Assembly: GCF_018502625.1 (NCBI RefSeq)
Contig: NZ_CP075566.1
Coordinates: 1,059,001-1,123,000, forward strand
Origin: Pseudomonas hormoni
GTDB lineage: Bacteria > Pseudomonadota > Gammaproteobacteria > Pseudomonadales > Pseudomonadaceae
DNA: 64,000 bases
Direction: 5' to 3'
Shown here in pieces: positions 45,815-55,083 of this stretch (the first letter of the stretch is position 1; the number at the start of each line of letters is the position of its first letter). The notes under the pieces were generated by a model, which did no database searches, had not been told where the DNA came from, and saw only the letters and a program-made list of their open reading frames with translations. Made by a program: the position numbers and the translations under genes.

Positions 45815-45912
45815 CCCCTTCGCGGGCAAGCCCGCTCCCACAAGGTTTGGTGGTGTTCCTCATTTTGGGCAACACCGCTGACCCTGTGGGAGCGGGCTTG
45901 CCCGCGAAGGCG
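45815..45912. repeat. REPIN (GGGCAAGCCCGC type)
   Basis: CGCGGGCAAGCCCGCTCCCA and its mirror flank a spacer with its own GGTGTT/AACACC repeat. The palindrome is the same as the one upstream of the RAYT gene. Confidence 0.92.
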
Positions 45913-45933
45913 GTATAACTTACAGCGAATAGC

Positions 45934-46794
45934 CTAAGGCAGTTCGATCCGCTCAACTTCCCCCGGCACCGTCGGCCAATCCCCAGCCGCCCAGCGCCGG
46001 CGTGCTTCATCGATAGCCGCCGGATCGCTCGCCACAAAATTCCAGTTGATCCTTCGCGGCCCATCCAGCGGCGCGCCACCAAACAACACCGCATGACTGT
46101 CGCTCTCGGCGAACAACGTCATCTCTTCCCCCGCAGGCAGCACCACCAGCGAATGCGGTTCTATCAGCTCGCCATCGAGCTGCACCTCGCCGCTCAACAC
46201 ATACAGCGCCCGTTCTTCATGCTCGGTGGGAATCAGCAGCGTGGTCGCTGTCTGTAGGATCAGTTCCGCGTACAGCGTAGGAGAAAGCACCGGCACCGGC
46301 GATTCCAGACAAAAGCCTGACCCGGCGATCATCCGGATCTTTACCCCAAGATTATCGCTGACCGGCAGTGTGGCCGCCGGATGGTGACTGTAGTGCCCCG
46401 GACCCTGTTCATGTTCCTTCGGCGATGCCAGCCATATCTGCAAGCCGTGCATCGTGAATCCGCTGTCCTTCAATGCCTCGGGCGTCCGCTCGACGTGGGC
46501 AATCGCGCTGCCGGCGGTCATCCAGCTGACGTCACCGGCCTCTACCACCTGATCGGAACCGAGGCTGTCCTTGTGCTGGATTTTTCCTTCGAACAAGTAG
46601 GTGAGGGTCGACAGACCGATGTGCGGATGCTGACGGATGTTCATGCCTTTGCCCGCCGGATAACGGGTCTCCAGCATGTGGTCGAAAAACACAAAAGGCC
46701 CGACGCTGCGGCATTTGGCTGACGGCAGGGGACGAAGAATCGGCTGGCCTTCGACATCTTCGGCGCGGGGGCGGATCACGAGGGGAGTGTTCAT
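45934..46794 (-). CDS. Pirin family protein
   Basis: A 286-residue bicupin. LPSAKCRSVGPFVFFDHMLE, NIRQHPHIGLSTLTYLFEGKI and HKDSLGSDQVVEAGDVSWMTAGSAIAHVER form the metal-binding N-terminal cupin (two His of HPHIG plus later His/Glu). The C-terminal cupin carries VLPAGEEMTLFAESDSHAVLFGGAPLDGPR. Bacterial pirins include quercetinase-like dioxygenases and redox-sensing regulators; which applies is unknown. It is 61 nt downstream of the osmC-like gene on the same strand, so probably co-transcribed. Confidence 0.92.
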   Translation of the reverse strand: MNTPLVIRPRAEDVEGQPILRPLPSAKCRSVGPFVFFDHMLETRYPAGKGMNIRQHPHIGLSTLTYLFEGKIQHKDSLGSDQVVEAGDVSWMTAGSAIAHVERTPEALKDSGFTMHGLQIWLASPKEHEQGPGHYSHHPAATLPVSDNLGVKIRMIAGSGFCLESPVPVLSPTLYAELILQTATTLLIPTEHEERALYVLSGEVQLDGELIEPHSLVVLPAGEEMTLFAESDSHAVLFGGAPLDGPRRINWNFVASDPAAIDEARRRWAAGDWPTVPGEVERIELP

Positions 46795-46855
46795 GGTGCA
46801 TTCCAGGCTGAGCGGGTGACGCGTGGAGCATAACCCGCTTGCCCGGCCCTTGCCG

Positions 46856-47272
46856 CTATTGGCTGAACGCGCCTTCGGAGAGATGGGTTTCGATGCTGAC
46901 TTCAGTGGTGGTCATCAGCTTGTGCACCGGGCAACGGTCGGCCACGCGATGCAGTTCGTCGCGCTGGGCATCGGTAAGCACACCCTTGAGCGTCAGTTTG
47001 ACGTGCAGGGCGTATTTGCCTTTCTGCTCTTCACTGTTGTCGCGTTTGACCTCCACGCCAACACCCGTCAGCGGAATGTCTTTTTTCTTCGCATACATCT
47101 TCAGGGTCAGGGCCTTGCACGCGCCGAGCGCTGCATCGAAGTAATCATGTGGCTCGGGTGCCGAGCCATCACCGCCGACGGAGGTCGGTACGTCGGCAAA
47201 GAGTTCGTGGTCATCGATTTGTACGCTGTGACGAAAACCTTCGGCGGAAACGGTATTGACGGTGACTGTCAT
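46856..47272 (-). CDS. OsmC family peroxide-resistance protein
   Basis: A 138-residue OsmC/Ohr-fold protein. The two redox cysteines are in FDAALGACKALTLKMYAKK and VADRCPVHKLM. GVGVEVKRDNSEE follows the first. OsmC proteins reduce organic hydroperoxides using dithiols. The order with pirin suggests a stress-related unit. The ATG at 47272 is preceded by a GAGGTTTCCC purine stretch. Confidence 0.9.
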   Translation of the reverse strand: MTVTVNTVSAEGFRHSVQIDDHELFADVPTSVGGDGSAPEPHDYFDAALGACKALTLKMYAKKKDIPLTGVGVEVKRDNSEEQKGKYALHVKLTLKGVLTDAQRDELHRVADRCPVHKLMTTTEVSIETHLSEGAFSQ

Positions 47273-47378
47273 GGGAAACCTCAGCAGTAGGAAGAGTCAT
47301 TCGATCAAAAAAGACGTTGAAGTTATAGAGCATTCCTTCTGTTTCGCGTTCCACTTTTCTTGTTGAAGTAATCGCAAT

Positions 47379-47488
47379 CCCTGTGGCGAGGGAGCTTGCT
47401 CCCGCTGGGCCGCGAAGCGGCCCCCCTTCCTTCCAAAAAGAAGGGGACTGCTGCGCAGCCCAGCGGGAGCAAGCTCCCTCGCCACAAG
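47379..47488. repeat. REPIN (GTGGCGAGGGAGC type)
   Basis: Inverted palindromes with a shorter spacer containing a CCCCCTTCCTT stretch. It lies between the DUF3108 and osmC-like genes. Confidence 0.9.
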
Positions 47489-47505
47489 TTCCTATGCGTC
47501 AGACG

Positions 47506-47532
47506 AAAAAAAGCCCCGCATTAGCGGGGCTT
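47506..47532 (-). terminator. Rho-independent terminator of the purM-purN-DUF3108 unit
   Basis: AAGCCCCGC-TAAT-GCGGGGCTT read on the minus strand, followed by a T-run (47506-47512). Confidence 0.9.
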
Positions 47533-47548
47533 CTTGTTTCGATCCGGA

Positions 47549-48262
47549 TCAGCTGCCTTTGACAGCCTTGCCGTTGACCTTACCGTCCAGGAGCATGATG
47601 TTGTACTCCTTGCCGTCGGTTTCGACCTGTTGCAGGCGGATCAGCAGGTAATCCCAGTCCTTGGCGAACCACAGCACGGTGATGCGCTTGCTTTGTGTCG
47701 GGTCGCGCACGCGCTCGACCTTGATCGCGTCGATCTGGCCAGCCTTGGTGTCGACTTTTTCCGAACCCAGCACGCGGAAGTCATAGGTATCGACTTCACC
47801 ATCATCGACCACCTGGTAGCTCATGCTTTTCTTGCCGGCGGCCACGTCGTGTTGCAGGGCCAGCTGATAGGTGGATTTGTCGACCATGCCGCGGTTGAGC
47901 GGGATCTTGACCGCGTCGCCGCGATCGGTGCCGGTGACCATTTTGGCGGTCCAGTCGAAATCCAGGTCAGCCTTTTTGGCTTTGCCCAGGCCACCGCGTT
48001 CAAAGTGGTAGGACTGTGGCAGCAGGGTGTCCTTGTCCAGGGTCAGGGTGCTTTCTTCGGTCAGGCTGGCGATCATCATCGAGGCCTTGAAGCTGAGCTT
48101 CCAGACGCCGTTGGCTTCCTTGGTCAGGCTGCGCTCGGCAGTGCCGCTCATTGGAAGCTGCTTCCAGTCGGCGGTGTAGCTGGCGGAGAAGGGTTGAAGT
48201 TCTGTTGCCTGCGCGAAAGGCAGGGCAAGCAGAGCGCAAGCGAAGAGCAGGGCGCGACGCAT
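47549..48262 (-). CDS. DUF3108 domain protein, exported
   Basis: A 237-residue protein with a signal peptide (MRRALLFACALLALPFAQAT) and a mature part of alternating beta-strands (LQPFSASYTADWKQLPMSGTA, YHFERGGLGKAKKADLDFDW, VLWFAKDWDYLLIRLQQVE). DUF3108 proteins are thought to adopt a lipocalin- or beta-barrel-like periplasmic fold; the function is unknown. It is 8 nt downstream of purN on the same strand and may be co-transcribed with purM-purN, a conserved Pseudomonas order. Confidence 0.88.
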   Translation of the reverse strand: MRRALLFACALLALPFAQATELQPFSASYTADWKQLPMSGTAERSLTKEANGVWKLSFKASMMIASLTEESTLTLDKDTLLPQSYHFERGGLGKAKKADLDFDWTAKMVTGTDRGDAVKIPLNRGMVDKSTYQLALQHDVAAGKKSMSYQVVDDGEVDTYDFRVLGSEKVDTKAGQIDAIKVERVRDPTQSKRITVLWFAKDWDYLLIRLQQVETDGKEYNIMLLDGKVNGKAVKGS

Positions 48263-48270
48263 AAAATCTC

Positions 48271-48921
48271 CTAGGTTCGAATCAAGTGGCCGCTGGCCGC
48301 GAGTAACTTGCCATCCAGTAAAGCACCTTGTTGACCAAGTGATAAACGGCCTTCGGCAAACCAGCGTACGGCCATCGGGTAGATCAGGTGTTCCTGGGTG
48401 TGAACTCGCTGCGCCAGACTCTGCGGCGAATCGTGCAACTCTACCGGTATTACTGCCTGTACGACCAGTGGTCCGCCATCGAGTTCCTCGGTGACAAAGT
48501 GCACGGAACAGCCGTGTTCAGTGTCGCCGGCCTCCAGCGCGCGCTGATGCGTGTGTAACCCTTTGTATTTGGGTAGCAGCGAGGGATGGATGTTAAGCAG
48601 GCGACCCGCGTAGTGGCGCACGAAGTCAGCGCTGAGAATGCGCATGAAACCGGCCAGGACCACGAGTTTGGGATTGAAGGCGTCGATCAGTTCGATCAGC
48701 GCGGCATCGAAGGCTTCGCGGCCTTCGAACGCCTTGTGATCCAGGGAGCGGGTGTCGATACCCGCATCCCTGGCGCGTTGCAGGCCGTAGGCGTCGGCGC
48801 GGTTGGAAATCACCGCGGCGATGCGGACCGGGCTGTCGCCGGTCCGCGTGCTGTCGATCAGGGCCTGCAAGTTACTGCCGGTGCCGGACAACAGCACCAC
48901 CACATCACAGGTCTGAGACAT
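48271..48921 (-). CDS. purN: Phosphoribosylglycinamide formyltransferase
   Basis: A 216-residue GART enzyme that formylates glycinamide ribonucleotide with 10-formyl-tetrahydrofolate in purine synthesis. VVLLSGTGSNLQALID binds substrate. LAGFMRIL and NIHPSLLPKYKGLHTHQRAL hold the catalytic Asn/His, and HFVTEELDGGPLVVQA the catalytic Asp. The ATG at 48921 shares its A with the purM stop (TGATG), so the two are translationally coupled. Confidence 0.96.
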   Translation of the reverse strand: MSQTCDVVVLLSGTGSNLQALIDSTRTGDSPVRIAAVISNRADAYGLQRARDAGIDTRSLDHKAFEGREAFDAALIELIDAFNPKLVVLAGFMRILSADFVRHYAGRLLNIHPSLLPKYKGLHTHQRALEAGDTEHGCSVHFVTEELDGGPLVVQAVIPVELHDSPQSLAQRVHTQEHLIYPMAVRWFAEGRLSLGQQGALLDGKLLAASGHLIRT

Positions 48922-49979
48922 CAATGAGCCTTGAGGTTCTTCAGTTCAACCTGGGCCGCGCCTTCGGCAGCGGTAGCGATCTGGCCGATGACCCAAGGCT
49001 GCTCGCCGGCTTCACGCAGCACGTTCAGCGCGGTTTCAACGTGCTCTTGAGCCACGCAGATGACCATGCCGACGCCGCAGTTCAGTACGCGGTGCATTTC
49101 GTTTTCGTCGACGTTGCCTTTCTCTTGCAGCCAGTCAAACACGGCAGGGCGAGTCCAGCTTGCAACATCAACCACCGCTTGAGCGCCTTTAGGCAGCACG
49201 CGCGGGATGTTGTCCAGCAGGCCGCCACCGGTGATGTGGGCCATGGCTTTGACTGCGCCGGTTTCCTTGATCAGCTTCAACAGCGGCTTCACGTAGATGC
49301 GGGTCGGGGCCATCAGCAGGTCGGTCAGCGGTTTGCCGTCGAGCTGGATGTTTTCGATGTCGGCACCGGACACTTCGATGATCTTGCGGATCAGCGAGTA
49401 GCCGTTGGAGTGCGGGCCGGAAGACGGCAGGGCGAGTAGGGCATCGCCGGCAGCGACTTTCGAACCGTCGATGATTTCGGATTTTTCCACGACGCCGACG
49501 CAGAAGCCGGCCAGGTCGTAGTCTTCGCCTTCGTACATGCCCGGCATTTCAGCGGTTTCGCCGCCAACCAGGGAGCAGCCGGACAGTTCGCAGCCTGCGC
49601 CGATGCCGGTCACGACCTGGGTCGCGGTTTCGACGTTCAGTTTGCCGGTGGCGTAGTAGTCGAGGAAGAACAGCGGCTCGGCGCCGCAGACCACCAGGTC
49701 GTTCACGCACATGGCGACGAGGTCGATGCCGATGCTGTCGTGCTTGTTCAGGTTCAGCGCCAGACGCAGCTTGGTGCCGACGCCGTCAGTGCCGGAAACC
49801 AGCACAGGCTGCTTGTAGCCGGCCGGGATCTCGCAGAGGGCGCCAAAACCGCCCAGGCCGCCCATGACTTCCGGGCGCGCAGTGCGCTTGGCGACGCTCT
49901 TGATGCGTTCGACCAATGCTTCACCGGCGTCGATGTCTACACCGGCGTCCTTGTAGCTCAGGGAGGGTTGCTTGCTCAT
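48921..49979 (-). CDS. purM: Phosphoribosylformylglycinamidine cyclo-ligase (AIR synthetase)
   Basis: A 352-residue enzyme that closes the imidazole ring with [55 protein letters not shown] and [17 protein letters not shown] are conserved. The start at 49979 gives exactly the family length; longer readings upstream enter non-coding DNA. It overlaps purN by one base. The divergent DUF2066 gene begins 385 bp away. Confidence 0.96.
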   Translation of the reverse strand: MSKQPSLSYKDAGVDIDAGEALVERIKSVAKRTARPEVMGGLGGFGALCEIPAGYKQPVLVSGTDGVGTKLRLALNLNKHDSIGIDLVAMCVNDLVVCGAEPLFFLDYYATGKLNVETATQVVTGIGAGCELSGCSLVGGETAEMPGMYEGEDYDLAGFCVGVVEKSEIIDGSKVAAGDALLALPSSGPHSNGYSLIRKIIEVSGADIENIQLDGKPLTDLLMAPTRIYVKPLLKLIKETGAVKAMAHITGGGLLDNIPRVLPKGAQAVVDVASWTRPAVFDWLQEKGNVDENEMHRVLNCGVGMVICVAQEHVETALNVLREAGEQPWVIGQIATAAEGAAQVELKNLKAH

Positions 49980-50363
49980 GATCCAGGCCTTTAGGGGGGA
50001 TTCAGGGGTAACGACCGAGTCCAGTGGGACCGCCGAAACAAACGAAGGGCATGTGCCTTGCGCGAATTTCAGGGTGCCCGGCTGTTGCCGGTCTGCGAAG
50101 GCGCGCGATTTTATCAGGCTTGAGGGGCAGCGGCCATCCTCAGGCCGACAGCAGGGGCATATCGATACAAAAAAACCGTTATTGCCCGTGTTGGTCGCCT
50201 CCCGCTTGGCTGTATAAGGTATCGCGATTAACCGTCTATCGTTATGGCAGTGCGAAAAACTTAACCGGGACGTGTGAATGTTTTGCGTCGGGTGATGGTC
50301 ACAGCCTTGCTCGATTGTCTTCATGCGGTCAGTTCCAGCCGCTCTTGTCGTCAGGAATCTTCC
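49980..50363. other. Divergent intergenic region purM / DUF2066
   Basis: 384 bp without a supported gene. One plus-strand promoter candidate is noted separately. On the purM strand TAAAAT near 50115 could be a -10, but its -35 is poor. No REPIN is present. Confidence 0.4.
50191..50218 (+). promoter_or_regulatory. Candidate promoter of the DUF2066 gene
   Basis: TTGGTC (50191-50196), a 16-nt spacer and TATAAG (50213-50218). It would leave a leader of about 140 nt. Confidence 0.4.
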
Positions 50364-51422
50364 ATGCGTTTTTTTAGATCATTGTTTGTGGGTTGTTTGT
50401 CTCTGGTCAGCCTGGCGAGCCATGCCGAAACCGTCAAAAGCCTTTATCAGGTGCGCGAGCCTGTCACCAGTCAGGCGCCAGAAGAGCGCGATCAAGCCAC
50501 TCAGCGTGCGCTCGACACGCTGGTGTTGCGCCTGACCGGCGATCCCAAGGCCGTGCAAAGTCCGGGGTTGGCGGCCATTCGCAAGGATCCGCAGCAGATC
50601 ATCAGCCAGTACGGTTTCGATGCCGGTCCGCCAGAAGTGCTGAAAGTCGATTTCGACCCCGCCAGCACCGAGCAGGCGTTACGCCGTGCCGGGCTGTCGT
50701 TGTGGGGCGCGAACCGGCCATCGATTCTGACGTGGTGGCTGAGCGACTCAACCGAAGGTTCGAGTTTGGTCGGTGACGGTCAGGCCAGTGCTGCGCCGTT
50801 ACGTCGCGCGGCACAACACCGTGGTCTGCCGCTGCGTCTGCCGCTGGCGGACCTGAGCGAGCAACTGGTCGCCACGGCACCGAATCTTGAAGGCACCGAT
50901 GCGGCACCTTTGCGCGGCGCATCGGATCGTTACAACGCTGACGCACTGCTGGCCGTGCATGCCCGTGAAGAAGGTGGCCAGTGGCAGGCCAAATGGCATT
51001 TGTGGCTCGACGATCAGAAGGAAGCAGGCAGCGTGCAGGGCGCGGATCAGGCCGCCGTGGCCGACGCGGTGATGCTGGCGGTCAGTCAGCGCCTGGCGCC
51101 ACGCTTTGTGGTCAAGCCCGGGGTTTCGGGCGAGCAGTTGCTGGAAGTGCAGGGCATGAATCTGGAGCGCTACGCGACGCTGGGGCGTTTGCTGGAGCCG
51201 TTTGGCGCGCGCCTGCAAAGTGTTGACGCTGACCGGATTCTGTACCGGGTCAATGGCAGTGCCGAGCAGTTGCGGTCACAGTTGTCGCTGGCGAAGTTGC
51301 AAGAAATTCCGGCAGGTGAGGCCCCGGCACCGACCGTGCCTGTTCAGCCGGTGGCGGAGGGCTCGGCGCCTGCTGTCGCGCCAACGCCTGCACCGGTGCC
51401 GCAGCTGCGTTACCGTTGGTAA
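50364..51422 (+). CDS. DUF2066 domain protein, exported
   Basis: A 352-residue protein with a signal peptide ([20 protein letters not shown]) and the DUF2066 body: [44 protein letters not shown], then [18 protein letters not shown]. The last 40 residues are Pro/Ala-rich and probably unstructured. Function unknown. The gene lies between purM and the AI-2E-type transporter, a stable Pseudomonas arrangement leading to hda. The ATG at 50364 begins the signal peptide; its ribosome site is CAGGAATCTTCC, with AGGAA. Confidence 0.86.
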   Translation: MRFFRSLFVGCLSLVSLASHAETVKSLYQVREPVTSQAPEERDQATQRALDTLVLRLTGDPKAVQSPGLAAIRKDPQQIISQYGFDAGPPEVLKVDFDPASTEQALRRAGLSLWGANRPSILTWWLSDSTEGSSLVGDGQASAAPLRRAAQHRGLPLRLPLADLSEQLVATAPNLEGTDAAPLRGASDRYNADALLAVHAREEGGQWQAKWHLWLDDQKEAGSVQGADQAAVADAVMLAVSQRLAPRFVVKPGVSGEQLLEVQGMNLERYATLGRLLEPFGARLQSVDADRILYRVNGSAEQLRSQLSLAKLQEIPAGEAPAPTVPVQPVAEGSAPAVAPTPAPVPQLRYRW

Positions 51423-51460
51423 GGTTTTCTTTCTTTATATAGATACAAATGGAGTGGTAC

Positions 51461-52534
51461 ATGGCCGATACGCGGCGTTGGTTCTGGTTGGGTGGGGTGG
51501 TTCTGCTCTGCGCGTTTATCTGGCTGTTGCATCCGATTCTGACGCCGTTTCTGGTGGCGCTGTTGTTGGCGTATCTGTTCGACCCGCTGGTCGATCGGCT
51601 GGAAAAGGCCGGCCTGTCCCGGACCTGGGGCGTAGTGGCGGTGTTCGCGCTGTTCACCTTGATCTTCACCACGTTGTTGCTGGTGCTGGTGCCAATGCTC
51701 GCCAAGCAGTTGTTTCGCTTGTATGAACTGGCGCCGCAGATGCTCGACTGGTTGCAGCACACCGCATTGCCGTGGGCGCAGTCAAAGTTCGGGCTGTCGG
51801 ACAATTTCTGGAAGTTCGACAAGCTCAAAGCGACGATCAGCGAACACATGGGCCAGACCACCGACATTGTCGGCGTGGTGCTGAGTCAGGCGACCGCATC
51901 CGGCCTTGCATTGATCGGTTGGCTGGCCAATCTGGTGCTGATCCCGGTCGTGAGCTTTTATCTGTTGCGGGACTGGGACCTGATGATGGCCAAGATCCGC
52001 AGCCTGCTGCCTCGTGACCGTGAAGAGCGCGTGGTTATCCTGGCGGACGAATGCCATGAAGTGCTCGGCGCGTTCGTGCGCGGGCAGTTGCTGGTGATGG
52101 TGGCGCTGGGTGTGATCTATTCGGCGGGCCTGATGCTGGTCGGGCTCGAGCTGGGGTTGCTGATCGGGATGATCGCCGGCCTGGCGGCGATTGTGCCGTA
52201 CATGGGGTTTGTCATTGGGATTGGCGCGGCGCTGATTGCCGGCCTGTTCCAGTTCGGTGGCGACTTGTACCCCATGGTTGGCATCGTCGCGGTATTCATG
52301 GTTGGCCAGGCGCTTGAGGGCATGGTACTGACGCCGTTGCTGGTGGGCGACCGGATCGGTCTGCACCCAGTGGCGGTGATCTTTGCGATTCTGGCCGGCG
52401 GTGAGCTGTTCGGTTTTACCGGCGTGCTGCTGGCGCTCCCGGTGGCGGCGGTGATCATGGTGCTGGTGCGGCATGTGCATGATTTGTATAAAGATTCGGA
52501 TATGTACGGTGGCGTCGACGAACCTGAGCTCTAG
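51461..52534 (+). CDS. AI-2E/PerM family transporter
   Basis: A 357-residue membrane protein with about eight helices and the AI-2E_transport pattern: PFLVALLLAYLFDPLVDRLEKAGLSR near the N-terminus, VVSFYLLRDWDLM in the middle, and GPx-like IAGLAAIVPYMGFVIGIGAALIAGLF then GDRIGLHPVAVIFAILAGGELFGFTGVLLALPVAAVI. Some members export autoinducer-2 and others act as Na+/H+ antiporters, so the substrate is open. The start at 51461 is set by GGAG 6 nt upstream. Confidence 0.9.
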   Translation: MADTRRWFWLGGVVLLCAFIWLLHPILTPFLVALLLAYLFDPLVDRLEKAGLSRTWGVVAVFALFTLIFTTLLLVLVPMLAKQLFRLYELAPQMLDWLQHTALPWAQSKFGLSDNFWKFDKLKATISEHMGQTTDIVGVVLSQATASGLALIGWLANLVLIPVVSFYLLRDWDLMMAKIRSLLPRDREERVVILADECHEVLGAFVRGQLLVMVALGVIYSAGLMLVGLELGLLIGMIAGLAAIVPYMGFVIGIGAALIAGLFQFGGDLYPMVGIVAVFMVGQALEGMVLTPLLVGDRIGLHPVAVIFAILAGGELFGFTGVLLALPVAAVIMVLVRHVHDLYKDSDMYGGVDEPEL

Positions 52535-52764
52535 GGGGCGCCGATGACGCGTTGCGGACGGCCTGGTTCAGTGCCAGGCTGGCCCGTGTCCCATGGGCGG
52601 CTGTCACATGCGCCGCCAAAGAAACGCTCATGAAACCGGTGCGATAACGCAAACCTTTGATTTTGCTTATGGTCTGTCGCATTGTGCGGTCAGCTTCACG
52701 GGTATAAACTTCGCAAACTTTACACAGAGGCCACTAACGGTTCCTTTGGAACTGTTCAGTCAGC

Positions 52765-53469
52765 ATGAAACCGATTCAGCTGCCCCTAGGTGTGCGTCTG
52801 CGTGATGACGCTACCTTTATCAATTACTACCCAGGCGCCAATGCCGCTGCACTCGGCTATGTCGAGCGGCTGTGCGAAGCCGACGCCGGCTGGACCGAAA
52901 GCCTGATTTATCTCTGGGGCAAGCACGGGGTAGGGCGCACGCATCTGTTGCAGGCAGCCTGCTTGCGCTTCGAACAGATGGGTGAGCCGGCGGTGTATCT
53001 GCCACTGGCCGAGTTGATGGATCGCGGCATCGAAATTCTCGACAACCTCGAACAGTACGAACTGGTCTGCCTGGATGATCTGCAGGCGATTGCCGGCAAG
53101 GCGGACTGGGAAGAGGCGTTGTTCCATCTGTTCAACCGCCTGCGTGACAGCGGTCGGCGCCTGCTGATTGCAGCATCGACGTCCCCGCGTGAATTGCCGG
53201 TGAAGCTGGCGGATCTGAAGTCCCGTCTCACGCTGGCGCTGATCTTCCAGATGCGACCGCTGTCCGACGAAGACAAATTGCGCGCCCTTCAATTGCGTGC
53301 GTCCCGTCGTGGATTGCACCTGACCGACGAAGTCGGGCATTTTATCCTGACCCGTGGCACTCGCAGTATGAGTGCGCTGTTCGAGCTGCTTGAGCGTCTC
53401 GATCAGGCCTCCCTTCAAGCTCAGCGCAAGCTGACCATCCCGTTTCTAAAAGAGACGCTGGGCTGGTAA
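52765..53469 (+). CDS. hda: DnaA regulatory inactivator Hda
   Basis: A 234-residue AAA+ protein related to DnaA but lacking the DNA-binding domain. The N-terminal MKPIQLPLGVRL contains the QLPLGV clamp-binding motif. WGKHGVGRTHLLQAAC is the Walker A region, LVCLDDLQAI Walker B, and RLTLALIFQMRPLSDEDKLRALQLRA the sensor 2 region. With the DNA-loaded clamp it stimulates ATP hydrolysis by DnaA and so limits re-initiation. The location downstream of the AI-2E-type gene is conserved in the genus. Confidence 0.94.
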   Translation: MKPIQLPLGVRLRDDATFINYYPGANAAALGYVERLCEADAGWTESLIYLWGKHGVGRTHLLQAACLRFEQMGEPAVYLPLAELMDRGIEILDNLEQYELVCLDDLQAIAGKADWEEALFHLFNRLRDSGRRLLIAASTSPRELPVKLADLKSRLTLALIFQMRPLSDEDKLRALQLRASRRGLHLTDEVGHFILTRGTRSMSALFELLERLDQASLQAQRKLTIPFLKETLGW

Positions 53470-53616
53470 TACCCAAGTCCTACAAGGTTTTTGGCATATT
53501 TCAGGCGCCAAAAAGTTCGCTTTCCTACAGGGTGTAGGCCGCGCAAGCGTCTAAATGGGGCTTAAGCGCTTAGATGGAAACGCGAAACCGGAAAGTCACA
53601 TAAAGTTCGATTGAAT

Positions 53617-53645
53617 TTGCAAATGAGGATGATAGCGGGCATAGT
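53617..53645 (+). promoter_or_regulatory. Candidate sigma70 promoter of the first NlpC/P60 gene
   Basis: TTGCAA (53617-53622), a 17-nt spacer and CATAGT (53640-53645). Initiation near 53652 favours the start codon at 53683 over earlier in-frame ATGs. Confidence 0.5.
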
Positions 53646-53682
53646 CTCGGCTTCTTTACAACTATCAGCCACGGTCGTGCCC

Positions 53683-54309
53683 ATGCTAAATCGCTTTGCA
53701 CCCCTCGTGCCTCTCGCACTCGTTACCCTTTTGTTCGGTTGCGCTGCCCACTCTCCAGTGTCGGAGCAAGCGCCTCAACAGCAGGTTAAAAATTCAGTTA
53801 CTGCGCAATCGTCTTCCGTTCTTTTCCAGGAAGAACTGGCCACCGATAAAGAACTGGCTGACTTCGCCGACGGCAAGTCGTACCAGCTTCCGGTTCTGGC
53901 CGACAGCATCCTCGAACGTGGCATGTCCCTGATCGGTACCCGTTACCGTTTTGGCGGCACCTCCGAGGCTGGCTTTGATTGCAGCGGCTTCATCGGTTAT
54001 CTGTTCCGCGAAGAGGCCGGCATGAACCTGCCGCGCTCCACTCGCGAAATGATCAACGTGGACGCGCCATTGGTTGCTCGCAGTGCGCTCAAGCCGGGCG
54101 ATCTGCTGTTCTTCGCCACCAACGGCCGTCGCGGTCGTGTCAGTCACGCGGGGATCTACCTCGGTGATAACCAGTTCATCCACTCCAGCAGCCGCAAAAG
54201 CGGTGGTGTCCGGGTCGATAGCCTGGGCGACAGCTACTGGAGCAAGACCTTCATCGAAGCCAAGCGCGCACTTGCGATGGCCCCGACCGTGGTCACGGCG
54301 CGCAAGTAA
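53683..54309 (+). CDS. NlpC/P60 (C40) peptidase lipoprotein, first copy
   Basis: A 208-residue lipoprotein: signal MLNRFAPLVPLALVTLLFGC with a lipobox Cys20, a short linker, then the C40 domain (about 85-200). The catalytic Cys is in GFDCSGFIGYLF, the His in VSHAGIYLG, and the third polar residue in FIHSSSRKSGGV. Such enzymes cut gamma-D-Glu-meso-Dap or related bonds in peptidoglycan stem peptides. The start at 53683 begins the lipoprotein signal, and a promoter-like element precedes it. A paralogue is encoded 222 nt downstream. Confidence 0.9.
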   Translation: MLNRFAPLVPLALVTLLFGCAAHSPVSEQAPQQQVKNSVTAQSSSVLFQEELATDKELADFADGKSYQLPVLADSILERGMSLIGTRYRFGGTSEAGFDCSGFIGYLFREEAGMNLPRSTREMINVDAPLVARSALKPGDLLFFATNGRRGRVSHAGIYLGDNQFIHSSSRKSGGVRVDSLGDSYWSKTFIEAKRALAMAPTVVTARK

Positions 54310-54399
54310 TGCTTCAGCCTGTCGCCACCTCGGTGGCGACAAAAAGCCACTCTGCAACAGAGTAGGCGGACAACTTGTAAGGCGAACTTAAAGTCTTAC

Positions 54400-54427
54400 T
54401 TGAAGTTTGGCCCATAGCCGCTAGAAT
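54400..54427 (+). promoter_or_regulatory. Candidate promoter between the two NlpC/P60 genes
   Basis: TTGAAG (54400-54405), a 16-nt spacer and TAGAAT (54422-54427). Predicted initiation near 54434 is only 14 nt before a strong terminator. Confidence 0.45.
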
Positions 54428-54447
54428 CCTGATCTATTATTGATGGC

Positions 54448-54482
54448 AAACCGCCTGCGTCCTGCGCAGGCGGTTTTCTTTT
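54448..54482 (+). terminator. Rho-independent terminator between the two NlpC/P60 genes
   Basis: AAACCGCCTGCG / CGCAGGCGGTTT with a 5-nt loop, followed by TCTTTTCT. It ends either the upstream gene or a very short transcript from the promoter at 54400. Confidence 0.88.
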
Positions 54483-54531
54483 CTGTCCTGTCGGCAGAAA
54501 AAAGCCGCAGCCAGATCAGGATGTTCTGCTT

Positions 54532-55068
54532 ATGTCGATGTCGGCCCGCCTCGCACTCATGTTCTTCGCAGCGCTGCTCAGCGCCTGCGCCAGCCGCACA
54601 CCGCCGCCTGCGCCGGTGGTTCGCGCGCCGATTGTTTTCGGTTCACCACAACCTTTTTCGCCTGAAGCAGAAGACGTGCTGTTTCGCGCGTTGGGCCTGG
54701 TGGGCACGCCTTATCGCTGGGGCGGCAACACACCGGACTCCGGGTTCGATTGCAGCGGCCTGATCGGTTATGTCTACCGTGACGTCGCCGGCATCTCTCT
54801 GCCGCGCACCACCCGCGAGATGATCAGCATGCAAGCGGCCAATGTCGGCAAGGAAGGCCTGCAAACGGGCGACCTGATTTTCTTCGCCACCAATGGCGGC
54901 TCTCAGGTCAGCCACGCCGGGATCTACGTCGGCGAAGGTCGCTTCGTCCATGCGCCGGCCACGGGCGGCACGGTGAAGCTCGACAGCTTGTCCAAAGCTT
55001 ATTGGCAGAAAGCCTACCTCAGCGCCAAGCGTGTCCTGCAACCTGAGCATCTGGCGCGTAACCCTTAA
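54532..55068 (+). CDS. NlpC/P60 (C40) peptidase lipoprotein, second copy
   Basis: A 178-residue lipoprotein with signal MSMSARLALMFFAALLSAC (lipobox Cys19) and a proline-rich linker (RTPPPAPVVRAP). The C40 domain has Cys in GFDCSGLIGYVY, His in VSHAGIYVG and FVHAPATGG. About half of the domain is identical to the first copy, so it is a tandem duplicate. It probably acts on peptidoglycan in the cell envelope. The methyltransferase gene follows after 15 nt. Confidence 0.9.
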   Translation: MSMSARLALMFFAALLSACASRTPPPAPVVRAPIVFGSPQPFSPEAEDVLFRALGLVGTPYRWGGNTPDSGFDCSGLIGYVYRDVAGISLPRTTREMISMQAANVGKEGLQTGDLIFFATNGGSQVSHAGIYVGEGRFVHAPATGGTVKLDSLSKAYWQKAYLSAKRVLQPEHLARNP

Positions 55069-55083
55069 TTCGCAGAGGTCGTC

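Noticed and set aside
49980..50324. An upstream extension of purM
   Set aside because: It would exceed the family length by over 100 residues and cover the divergent promoter region.
52535..52764. A DnaA box upstream of hda (TTTACACAG)
   Set aside because: It departs from TTATNCACA at several positions and is not repeated, so it is probably chance.
54321..54340. Hairpin GTCGCCACC-TC-GGTGGCGAC after the first NlpC/P60 gene, considered as its terminator
   Set aside because: The 3' side is AAAAAG rather than a U-tract on the plus strand, and no minus-strand gene ends here. The hairpin at 54448 is a better terminator.
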